Shown here piece by piece: positions 33,654 through 45,600 of a stretch of 64,000 bases of DNA (position 1 is its first letter; every line of letters begins with the position of its first letter). The stretch comes from Protonemura montana (lineage: Eukaryota; Arthropoda; Insecta; Plecoptera; Nemouridae). The stretch lies in contig OX387602.1 in NCBI GenBank assembly GCA_947568835.1, positions 32,460,242 through 32,524,241 of the forward strand. The letters are read 5' to 3'. The notes below the pieces were generated by a model. That model was not told the DNA's origin. It saw nothing but the letters and a program-made list of their open reading frames with translations, and searched no databases. The position numbers and the translations under genes are program-made.

Positions 33654-36600
33654 CTGGCGAGGAGAAGTTGGTCATTTCGGGCAATCGGGTTGGTCAACAA
33701 TATTTGGTTTTTCCATCCCCTGCCACGGGCAAACCGCTAGGCGTATGGGATAAAAATTCAAGAATGGAATTTTATTTCTGGTGTTCTAAACATCCTGAAA
33801 ATTTCATCAAATTCTGAGATACTTAATGTTTTGGGTGACGGGCACTTGATATGGAATGACCTGATAGTGAAGGTTTTGAGTGACGGGCACTTGATATGGA
33901 ATGACCTGATAGTGAAGGTTTTGAGTGACGGGCACTTGATATGGAATGACCTGATAGTGAAGGTTTTGAGTGACGGGCACTTGATATGGAATGATCCCAG
34001 GAGGAGGATTTATCAAATATTTGAGTCTGCCTCGTTCTTCATGCGATATCAACTCTACCTGGCGACTGACAGCTGCTGTTCGGGCGGCGGTGGAGGTGGC
34101 GGTGGCAGATAGGGCGGCGGTGGTGACTCTGGGTAGGGTGTAGTTTGACAGCTGCGACTGATGGGCGATCCTGGTGGTGGTAGCGACAAGCTCTTGCTCG
34201 GCGCTGCGGGTGACGAACGGCTGCGACGTCTGCGGCGCCTGCGCAGGCTTGCAGTCGGCTCCAGACCCACTTTGATGATCTCGTCGTATCCGGGTGGAGC
34301 CTCGTAGGTGGGTGGGTCGTCGGGAGGCGGTCCGCCACTGGAGTTGTGCGCGCCATCTGATGGAAAGGTCGAGCACTGTGACGGGTGTTTTGAAACCAGC
34401 AGCTGATTTAACCTAACCTAACCAGTCGCTGCCCTAACCTAACCTAACCTAACCAAACCTCACCAAACCTAACCAAACCTAACCTAACCAAACCTCACCA
34501 AACCTAACCAAACCTAACCAAACCTAACCTAACCTAACCTAACTGAACCTAACCTAACCTAACCTAACCTAACCTAACCTAACCTAACCTAACCTAACCT
34601 AACCTAACCTAACCTAACCTAACCTAACCAAACCTAACCTAACCTAACCTAACCTAACCTAACCTAACCTAACCTAACCTAACCTAACCTAACCTAACCT
34701 AACCTAACCTAACCTAACCTAACCTAACCTAACCAAACCTCACCCAGCAGCTCGCTGATGGTTTGCAGTTGACTCTGAAGATCGCGCTGCTGTCGAGCGC
34801 GGTTGCCCATGTGGTAGAGAAGAATGACCAGAGCAGAGATGAGAAGCACCATGCCTAGAATGAGACACGGGGCATAAGAAGCTCCCTTCAAATTCAACCC
34901 TTAATAATTCAAGAAGGGATTTTTTTACGTAAGATGTTTTTTTTAAGCATATCCTGCTGATTATCTTTTCAAAACAACAATGAATTATTAACAGCCATAT
35001 TATTAAAAGTTAGGATTATTTAATTGTATAAATGTGTATGCATTAAGTTGTGTTTCTGCTGCAAGTCTGTTAGCATGGTTCATACAAATCAACTGTACAC
35101 TGATAGATTATATCATTTAAGTTATAAATGGTTAACTCGCGTTTTAATATCGTTACGTGTTTATCAATCGTTGAGGTAAACATTGATGGAGATTTTTTGA
35201 GCATGAAAAGTCTCAAAAGCGAGTCAACCTACGAGAAATATCGAAATTAAATTTCATACGACAGTGGCTCCACTTAACGTGATGTTCCTGTACTCTGCAT
35301 TTTTGTCGGTAAGGTAGTCATTTGGCGGCCATCTTTCACGCAGAGACTGTAACATTGACGTTGTTTCTCTACCTTGAACCTGCACTCAACGCTAGTACCA
35401 AGCCTAGAAGGCGGTGTTCACTGAAAGCTGTTGGTGTGGAATGTTCCTACCCAAGCTGCTCGCCACGAAGACTGCGGTGGCCGTCTTTAGGTCCGGGAAC
35501 CGCTCGTTCTTCGGGAAGTAATAGTTCGGCGTGTGGGCGTACCAGCGCCGGTCCCTTGGTTCGAGTCCCGAATCTGCACAGCAACAACAACAACAACAAC
35601 AACAAGAAGCATCGGACTGTCTTTAGAAGCAAATACATAGCAAAATACAAATACATTAGTTTTTAAATTATTGACCCTGATTATTTTATTTAGATGCATT
35701 TAGGAAGCTTGAACTTGGTAATTGTTATAATTTTGTGTGGTTCTTTTGTTATTGGAAAATTGTCAGGACTGCTCTTACCCTTGATAAAGTAACAGGTACA
35801 AGTTACCAAACGTTGGGAAATTTAGTTGTTCTTCACTTAGCATTCAAAACCCAGTTGAAATAGTTTTTGTTCAAAACTGACGCAGCATGGGAACTATTGG
35901 AGGATGGGAACTATTGGAGGGTGGGAACTATTGGAGGGTGGGAACTATTGGAGGGTGGGAACTATTGGAGGGTGGGAACTATTGGATGGTGGGAACTATT
36001 GGAGGGTGGGAACTATTGGAGGGTGGGAACTATTGGAGGGTGGGAACTATTGGAGGGTGGGAACTATTGGAGGGTGGGAACTATTGGAGGGTGGGAACTA
36101 TTGGAGGGTGGGAACTATTGGAGGGTGGGAACTATTGGAGGGTGGGAACTATTGGATGGTGGGAACTATTGGAGGGTGGGAACTATTGGAGGGTGGGAAC
36201 TATTGGAGGGTGGGAACTATTGGAGGGTGGGAACTATTGGATGGTGGGAACTATTGGAGGGTGGGAACTATTGGAGGGTGGGAACTGACCTCGCGTGCAG
36301 GAGGTCGGCTCGTCGCTGTTGTCCCCGCAGTGATCGAATCCGTCGCAGCTGAGTTGCACTGGAATACAGCGATGATTTTGACAGAGAAAGTCGGCCCCAG
36401 TAAAACAATCTAAAGAAAAAAGAAACAAACAGAAGCTTTGCTTTATTTGCTCGGGATCTCGTCATCTAATTTGATGATTCATATTTTTAAATGTTAAAAC
36501 AGTGAAACAATTTAATCCAGTTTGACAATCGCCAGTTAAAAGATTACTGCCAGTTTAAGACAAATCTCCAAGGTCAGTCTGATACTTTGACTACCAACGT

Positions 36601-39600
36601 GACTTCCGGTTGCATATTTCACTGCACGAACTGCATTGCGTTCACATTTTCACAATTTGCTCGCAAACCGCAGCCGAAGGGTGCACAAAGTTGGATAGGA
36701 AAGGCGTTGCTAAGCGAGGCGTTGCTAAGAGAGGCGTTGCTAAGGGAGGCGTTGCTAAGCGAGGCGTTGCTAAGCGAGGCGTTGCTAAGCGAGGCGTTGC
36801 TAAGCGAGGCGTTGCTAAGCGAGGCGTTGCTAAGGGAGGCGTTGCTAAGGGAGGCGTTGCTAAGCGAGGCGTTGCTAAGCGAGGCGTTGCTAAGCGAGGC
36901 GTTGCTAAGGGAGGCGTTGCTAAGGGAGGCGTTGCTAAGCGAGGCGTTGCTAAGGGAGGCGTTGCTAAGCGAGGCGTTGCTAAGGGAGGCGTTGCTAAGC
37001 GAGGCGTTGCTAAGGGAGGCGTTGCTAAGGGAGACGTGGCTAAGGGAGACGTGGCTAAGAGAGGCGTTGCTAAGGGAGGCGTGGCTAAGAAAGGCGTTGC
37101 TAAGAGAGGCGTTGCTAAGGGAGGCGTGGCTAAGGGCGACGTAGCTAAGAAAGGCGTAGCCAAACCTGCGTAGCTAAATGAAGCGTAAACGATGGCAACG
37201 CGTGACGCAGGACCGAACGCCCCACGGAGGCTAACATAGAACCCGATGTCTGCTGGGATGACGAGCTCGCGGCTACGAGGCTGCGACTGCGCAGCTGGCA
37301 GGCGCAGCGTCTCCAGCGCAGGTTGCTCTGACGTTAGGCCCTGAAGAACTTGCAGCTCCGTGCTGCCAGCCATCTCGAGGAACGACGCCACCTACCGGAC
37401 GTAACAAGAGTATGCAATCAACCTACCAAAACCAAACGTATCGTATCATAACATAAAGTAACGTAACGTAACCTAATCTAACCTAGCCTAACCTAACATA
37501 AAGTAACATAACCTTGCATGACCTTGCCTGACCTTGTCTGACCTTGCCTGTCCTTGTCTGACCTTGTCTGACCTTGTCTGACCTTGTCTGACCTTGTATG
37601 ACCTTGTCTGATCTTGTCTGACTATGTCTGACCTTTTCTGACCTAGCCTGACCTTGCCTGACCTTGTCTGACCTTGTCTGACCTTGCCTGACCTTGTCTG
37701 ACCTTGCCTGACCTTGTCTGACCTTGTCTGACCTTGTCTAACTTTGTCTGACCTTGTCTGACCTTGTCTGACCTTGTCTGACCTTGTCTGACCTTGTCTG
37801 AACTTGCCTGACCTTGTCTGACCTTGTCTGACCTTGTCTGACCTTGTCTGACCTTGTCTGACCTTCTCTGACCTTGTCTGACCTTGTCTGTCCTTGTATG
37901 ACCTTGTCTGACCTTGTCTGACCTTGTCTGACCTTGTATGACCTTGTCTGACCTTGCCTGACCTTGCCTGACCTTGCCTGACCTTGTCTGCCCTTGCCTG
38001 ACCTTGCCTGACCTTGCCTGACCTTGTCTGTCCTTGTATGACCTTGCCTGACCTTGTCTGACCTTGTATGACCTTGCCTGACCTTGTCTGACCTTGCCTG
38101 ACCTTGCCTGACCTTGTCTTACCTTGCCTGACCTTGTCTGACCTTGTCTGACCTAGCCTTACCTTGAGGTAGAGGTGAGTCTTGAGATGAATGAAACTTT
38201 TGGGCGGTCGAATCAACCAGATACAGTCAAAGTTTTTGACGCCGTGGTCGACCATGTCCATCATCGTGATCGCTCCTCCGAAGTCCTCCACGTGACCGCC
38301 GCAGTCTGCACCGAGAAAATCAATCAGAAGTATCTGCATTATTGCCATCTAGCGGCACATCAAGGTCAAGCAAGGTCATGCAAGGTCATGCAAGGTCATG
38401 CAAGGTCATGCAAGGTCATGCAAGGTCATGCAAGGTCATGCAAGGTCAGGTTAGGTTAGGTTAGGTTAGGTTAGGTTAGGTTAGGTTAGGTTAGGTTAGG
38501 TTAGGTTAGGTTAGGTTAGGTTAGGTTAGGTTAGGTTAGGTTAGGTTTGGTTAAGTTAGGTGAGGTTAGGTTAGGTTAGGTTAGGTTAGGTTAGGTTTGG
38601 TGAGGTTAGGTTAGGTTAGGTTAGGTTAGGTTAGGTTAGGTTAGGTTAGGTTAGGTTGGGTTAGGTTAGGTTAGGTAGGGTTGGGTTAGGTTAGGTTAGG
38701 TTAGGTTAGGCAAAGTCAGACAAGGTCAGACAAGGTCAAGCAATGTCAGACAAGGTCAGAAGGGGTCAGACAATGTCATGCTAGGTCTGGCAAGGTCATA
38801 CAAGGTCATGCAAGGTCATACAAGGTCATGCAAGGTCATACAAGGTCGGAAAAGGTCATGCAAGGTCATACAAGGTCAGGCAAGGTCAGGCAAGGTCAGA
38901 CAAGGTCAGAAAAGGTACGGCAAGGTCAGGCAAGGTCATGCAAGGTCATACAAGGTCAGGCAAGGTCATGCAAGGTCAGGCAAGGTCAGACAGGGTCAGG
39001 CAAGGTAAGGCAAGGTAAGGCAAGGTCAGGTTAGGTTCGGTTAGGTAAGGTTAGGTTAGGTTAGGTTAGGTTAGGTTAGGTTAGGTTAGGTACGGTTAGG
39101 TTAGGTTAGGTTAGGTTTGGTGAGGTTAGGTTAGGTAAGGTTAGGTTAGGTTAGGTTAGGTTTGGTTAGGTAAGTTAGGTTAGGTTAGGTTAAGTTAGGT
39201 TAGGTTAGGTTAGGCAAGGTTAAGGAATTTCAGACAAGGTCAGACAAGGTCAAGCAAGGTCAGACAAGGTCAGACGAGGTCAGACAAGGTTAGACAAGGT
39301 CAGGCAAGGTCAGGTAAGGTCAGGCAAGGTCAGACAATGTCATGCAAGGTCTGGCAAGGTCAGGCAAGGTCATGCAATGTCAGACAAGGTCATACAAGGT
39401 CATGCAAGGTCAGGCAAGGTCAGACAAGGTCAGAAAAGGTCAGGCAAGGTCATGCAAGGTCATGCAAGGTCACACAAGGTCATGCAAGGTCAGGCAAGGT
39501 CATGCAAGATCAGACAAGGTCATACAAGGTCATGCAAGGTCAGGCAAGGTCAGACAAAGTCAGACAAGGTCAGGCAAGGTAAAGCAAGGTCAAATAAGGT

Positions 39601-42600
39601 CAGACAAGGTCAAGCAAGGTCATGCAAGGTCATGCAAGGTCATCTATGGTCAGGTTAGGTTAGGTTAGGTTAGGTTAGGTGAGGTTAGGTTAGGTAAGGT
39701 TAGGTTAGGTTAGGTTAGGTTAGGTAAGGTTAGGTAAGGTTAGGTACGGTTAGGTTAGGTTAGGTTAGGTAAGGTTAGGTTAGGTTAGGTAAGGCAAGGT
39801 TAAGCAAGGTTAGCCAAGGTCAGACAAGGTCAAGCAAGGTCAGACAAGGTCAGACGAGGTCAGACAAGGTTAGACAAGGTCAGGCAAGGTCAGGTTAATT
39901 CTGGCAAGGTCAGGCAAGGTCAGGCAAGGTCCTGCAAGGTCAGACAAGGTCAGGCAAGGTAAGGCAAGGTCAGACAAGGTCAGACAAGGTCAAGCAAGGT
40001 CATGCAAGGTCATGCAAGGTCATGCATGGTCAGGTTAGTTAAGGTTAGGTTAGGTGAGGTTAGGTTAGGTTAGGTTAGGTTAGGTTAGGTTAGGTTAGGT
40101 AAGGTTATGTTAGGTTAGGTTAGGTTAGGTTAGGTTAGGTTAGGTTAGGTAAGGTAAGGTTAGGTTAAGTTAGGTGAGGTTAGGTTAGGTAAGGTTAGGT
40201 TAGGTTAGGTTAGGTTAGGTTAGGTTAGGCAAGGTTAGGCAAGGTCAGACAAGGTCAGACAAGGTCAAGCAAGGTCAGACAAGGTCAGACGAGGTCAGAC
40301 AAGGTCAGACAAGGTCAGGCAAGGTCAGGTAAGGTCAGGCAAGGTCAGACAATGTCATGCAAGGTCTGGTAAGGTCAGGCAAGGTCATGCAAGGTCAGAC
40401 AAGGTCATACAAGGTCATGCATGGTCAGGCAAGGTTAGACAACGTCAGACAAGGTCAGCCAATGTCAGGCAAGGTCAGGCAAGGTCAGACAAGGTCAGGC
40501 AATATCAGGCAAGGTCATGCAAGGTCAGCCAATGTCATACAAGGTCAGGCAAGGTCAGGCAAGGTCTGGCAAGGTCAGGCAAGGTCAGGCAAGGTCAGGC
40601 ATGGTCAGGCAAGGTCAGACAAGGTCAGGCAAGGTCAGGCAAGGTCAGTCAAGGTCAGGCAAGGTCAGGCAAGGTCAGGCAAGGTCATGCAAAGTCAGAC
40701 AAGGTCAGACAAGGTCAGACAAGGTCAGGAAAGGTCAGGCAAGGTCATACAAGGTCGGGCAAGTTCATGCAAGGTCATGCAAGGTCATATAAGGTCATGC
40801 AAGGTCAGGCAATGTCAGACAAGGTCAGGCAAGGTCAGGCGAGGTCAGTCAAGGTCAGGCAAGGTCGGGCTAGGTCAGACAAGGTCAGGCAAGGTCAGAC
40901 AAGGTCAGACAAGGTCAGACAAGGACAAGCAAAGTCATGCAAGGTCATGCATGGTCAGGTTAGGTTAGGTTAGGTTAGGTTAGGTTAGGTAAGATTAGTT
41001 GAGGTTAGGTTAGGTTAGGTTAGGTTAGGTTAGGTTAGGTTAGGTTAGGTTAGGTACGGTTAGGTTAGGTTAGGTTAGATTTGGTGAGGTTAGGTTAGGT
41101 TAGGTTAGGTTAGGTTTGGTTAGGTTAGGTTAGGTTAGGTAAGGTTAGGTTAGGCAAGGTTAAGCAAGGTCAGACAAGGTCATACAAGGTTATGCAAGGT
41201 CAGGCAAGGTCAGACAAGGTCAGACAAGGTCAGACAAGGTAAGGCAAGGTCAGTCAAGGTCAGACAAGGTCAAGCAAGGTCATGCAAGGTCATGCAAGGT
41301 CATGCATGGTCAGGTTAGTTTAGGTAAGGTTAGGTGAGGTTAGGTTAGGTTAGGTTTGGTTAAGTTAGGTGAGGTTAGGTTAGGTTAGGTTAGGTTAGGT
41401 TAGGTTTGGTGAGGTTAGGTTAGGTTAGGTTAGGTTAGGTTAGGTTAGGTTAGGTTAGGTTAGGTTAGGTTGGGTTAGTTTAGGTTAGGTAGGGTTAGGT
41501 TAGGTTAGGTTAGGTTAGGTTAGGCAAAGTCAGACAAGGTCAGACAAGGTCAAGCAATGTCAGACAAGGTCAGAAGGGGTCAGACAAGGTCAGACAAGGT
41601 CAGGTAAGGTCAGGCAAGGTCAGACAATGTCATGCTAAGTCTGGCAAGGTCAAACAAGGTCATGCAAGGTCATACAAGGTCATGCAAGGTCATACAAGGT
41701 CGGACAAGGTCATGCAAGGTCATACAAAGTCAGGCAAGGTCAGGCAAGGTCAGACAATGTCATGATAGGTCATGCAAGGTCATACAAGGTCAGGCAAGGT
41801 CATGCAAGGTCAGGCAAGGTCAGACAAGGTCAGACAAGGTCAGGCAAGGTAAGGCAAGGTCAGGTTAGGTTCGGTTAGGTAAGGTTAGGTTAGGTTAGGT
41901 TAGGTTAGGTTAGGTTAGGTTAGGTACGGTTAGGTTAGGTTAGGTTAGGTTTGGTGAGGTTAGGTTAGGTTTGGTGAGGTTAGGTTAGGTTAGGTTAGGT
42001 TAGGTTAGGTTAGGTTAGGTTAGGTTAGGTTAGGTTAGGTTAGGTTAGGTTAGGTTAGGTTAGGTTAGGTTAGGTTAGGTTAGGTTAGGTTAGGTTAGGT
42101 TAGGTTAGGTTAGGTTAGGTTAGGTTAGGTTAGGTTAGGTTAGGTTAGGTTAGGTTAGGTTAGGTTAGGTTAGGTTAGGTTAGGTTAGGTTAGGTTAGGT
42201 TAGGTTAGGTTAGGTTAGGTTAGGTTAGGTTAGGTTAGGTTAGGTTAGGTTAGGTTAGGTTAGGTTAGGTTAGGTTAGGTTAGGTTAGGTTAGGTTAGGT
42301 TAGGTTAGGTTAGGTTAGGTTAGGTTAGGTTAGGTTAGGTTAGGTTAGGTTAGGTTAGGTTAGGTTAGGTTAGGTTAGGTTAGGTTAGGTTAGGTTTGGT
42401 GAGGTTAGGTTAGGTAAGGTTAGGTTAGGTTAGGTTAGGTTTGGTTAGGTAAGTTAGGTTAGGTTAGGTTAAGTTAGGTTAGGTTAGGTGAGGCAAGGTT
42501 AAGGAAGGTCAGACAAGGTCAGACAAGGTCAAGCAAGGTCAGACAAGGTCAGATGAGGTCAGACAAGGTTAGACAAGGTCAGGCAAGGTCAGGTAAGGTC

Positions 42601-45600
42601 AGGAAAGGTCAGACAATGTCATGCAAGGTCTGGCAAGGTCAGGCAAGGTCATGCAATGTCAGACAAGGTCATACAAGGTCATGCAAGGTCAGGCAAGGTC
42701 AGACAAGGTCAGAAAAGGTCAGGCAAGGTCAGGCAAGGTCATGCAAGGTCACACAAGGTCATGCAAGGTCAGGCAAGGTCATGCAAGGTCAGACAAGGTC
42801 ATACAAGGTCATGCAAGGTCAGGCAAGGTCAGACAAGGTCAGGCAAGGTAAAGCAAGGTCAAATAAGGTCAGACAAGGTCAAGCAAGGTCATGCAAGGTC
42901 ATGCAAGGTTATGCATGGTCAGGTTAGGTTAGGTTAGGTTAGGTTAGGTTAGGTTAGGTTAGGTAAGGTTAGGTTAGGTTAGGTTAGGTTAGGTAAGGTT
43001 AGGTAAGGTTAGGTACGGTTAGGTTAGGTTAGGTTAGGTTAGGTTAGGTTAGGTTAGGTTAGGTTAGGTTAGGTTAGGTAAGGTTAGGTTAGGTTAGGTA
43101 AGGCAAGGTTAAGCAAGGTTAGCCAAGGTCAGACAAGGTCAAGCAAGGTCAGACAAGGTCAGACGAGGTCAGACAAGGTTAGACAAGGTCAGGCAAGGTC
43201 AGGTTAGGTCTGGCAAGGTCAGGCAAGGTCAGGCAAGGTCCTGCAAGGTCAGACAAGGTCAGGCAAGGTAAGGCAAGGTCAGACAAGGTCAGACAAGGTC
43301 AAGCAAGGTCATGCATGGTCAGGTTAGTTTAGGTTAGGTTAGGTGAGGTTAGGTTAGGTTAGGTTAGGTTAGGTTAGGTTAGGTTAGGTAAGGTTATGTT
43401 AGGTTAGGTTAGGTTAGGTTAGGTTAGGTTAGGTTAGGTAAGGTAAGGTTAGGTTAAGTTAGGTGAGGTTAGGTTAGGTAAGGTTAGGTTAGGTTAGGTT
43501 AGGTTAGGTTAGGCAAGGTTAGGCAAGGTCAGACAAGGTCAGACAAGGTCAAGCAAGGTCAGACAAGGTCAGACGAGGTCAGACAAGGTCAGACAAGGTC
43601 AGGCAAGGTCAGGTAAGGTCAGGCAAGGTCAGACAATGTCATGCAAGGTCTGGTAAGGTCAGGCAAGGTCATGCAAGGTCAGACAAGGTCATACAAGGTC
43701 ATGCAAGGTCAGGCAAGGTTAGACAACGTCAGACAAGGTCAGCCAATGTCAGGCAAGGTCAGGCAAGGTCAGACAAGGTCAGGCAATATCAGGCAAGGTC
43801 ATGCAAGGTCAGACAATGTCATACAAGGTCAGGCAAGGTCAGGCAAGGTCTGGCAAGGTCAGGCAAGATCAGGCAAGGTCAGGCATGGTCAGGCAAGGTC
43901 AGACAAGGTCAGGCAAGGTCAGGCAAGGTCAGTCAAGGTCAGGCAAGGTCAGACAAGGTCAGGCAAGGTCATGCAAAGTCAGACAAGGTCAGACAAGGTC
44001 AGACAAGGTCAGGAAAGGTCAGGCAAGGTCATACAAGGTCGGGCAAGTTCATGCAAGGTCATGCAAGGTCATACAAGGTCATGCAAGGTCAGGCAATGTC
44101 AGACAAGGTCAGGCAAGGTCAGGCGAGGTCAGTCAAGGTCAGGCAAGGTCGGGCTAGGTCAGACAAGGTCAGGCAAGGTCAGACAAGGTCAGACAAGGTC
44201 AGACAAGGTCAAGCAAAGTCATGCAAGGTCATGCATGGTCAGGTTAGGTTAGGTTAGGTTAGGTTAGGTTAGGTTAGATTAGTTGAGGTTAGGTTAGGTT
44301 AGGTTAGGTTAGGTTAGGTTAGGTTAGGTAAGGTTAGGTACGGTTAGGTTAGGTTAGGTTAGATTTGGTGAGGTTAGGTTAGGTTAGGTTAGGTTAGGTT
44401 TGGTTAGGTTAGGTTAGGTTAGGTAAGGTTAGGTTAGGCAAGGTTAAGCAAGGTCAGACAAGGTCATACAAGGTCATGCAAGGTCAGGCAAGGTCAGACA
44501 AGGTCAGACAAGGTCAGACAAGGTAAGGCAAGGTCAGACAAGGTCAGACAAGGTCAAGCAAGGTCATGCAAGGTCATGCAAGGTCATGCATGGTCAGGTT
44601 AGTTTAGGTAAGGTTAGGTGAGGTTAGGTTAGGTTAGGTTTGGTTAAGTTAGGTGAGGTTAGGTTAGGTTAGGTTAGGTTAGGTTAGGTTTGGTGAGGTT
44701 AGGTTAGGTTAGGTTAGGTTAGGTAAGGTTAGGTTAGGTTAGGTTAGGTTAGGTTGGGTTAGGTTAGGTTAGGTTAGGTAGGGTTAGGTTAGGTTAGGTT
44801 AGGTTAGGTTAGGCAAAGTCAGACAAGGTCAGACAAGGTCAAGCAATGTCAGACAAGGTCAGAAGGGGTCAGACAAGGTCAGACAAGGTCAGACAAGGTC
44901 AGGTAAGGTCAGGCAAGGTCAGACAATGTCATGCTAGGTCTGGCAAGGTCAAACAAGGTCATGCAAGGTCATACAAGGTCATGCAAGGTCATAGAAGGTC
45001 GGACAAGGTCATGCAAGGTCATACAAAGTCAGGCAAGGTCAGGCAAGGTCAGACAATGTCATGATAGGTCATGCAAGGTCATACAAGGTCAGGCAAGGTC
45101 ATGCAAGGTCAGGCAAGGTCAGACAAGGTCAGACAAGGTCAGGCAAGGTAAGGCAAGGTCAGGTTAGGTTCGGTTAGGTAAGGTTAGGTTAGGTTAGGTT
45201 AGGTTAGGTTAGGTTAGGTTAGGTACGGTTAGGTTAGGTTAGGTTAGGTTTGGTGAGGTTAGGTTAGGTAAGGTTAGGTTAGGTTAGGTTAGGTTTGGTT
45301 AGGTAAGTTAGGTTAGGTTAGGTTAAGTTAGGTTAGGTTAGGTCATGCAAGGTCATGCAAGGTCATACAAGGTCATGCAAGGTCAGGGAAGGTCAGACAA
45401 GGTTAGGCAAGGTCAGACAAGGTCAGGCAAGGTCAGGCAAGGTCATTCAAGGTTAGACAAGGTCATACAAGGTCAGGCAAGGTCAGACAAGGTCAGGCAA
45501 GGTCAGACAAGGTCAGACAAGGTCAGGAAAGGTCAGACAAGGTCTGGCAAGGTCAGACAAGGTCATACAAGGTCAGGCAAGGTCAGACAAGGTCAGGCAA

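Noticed and set aside
33831..34112. Plus-strand frame [15 protein letters not shown] repeats
   Set aside because: The 45-bp repeat read in frame, antisense to the CUB gene intron; not supported as coding.
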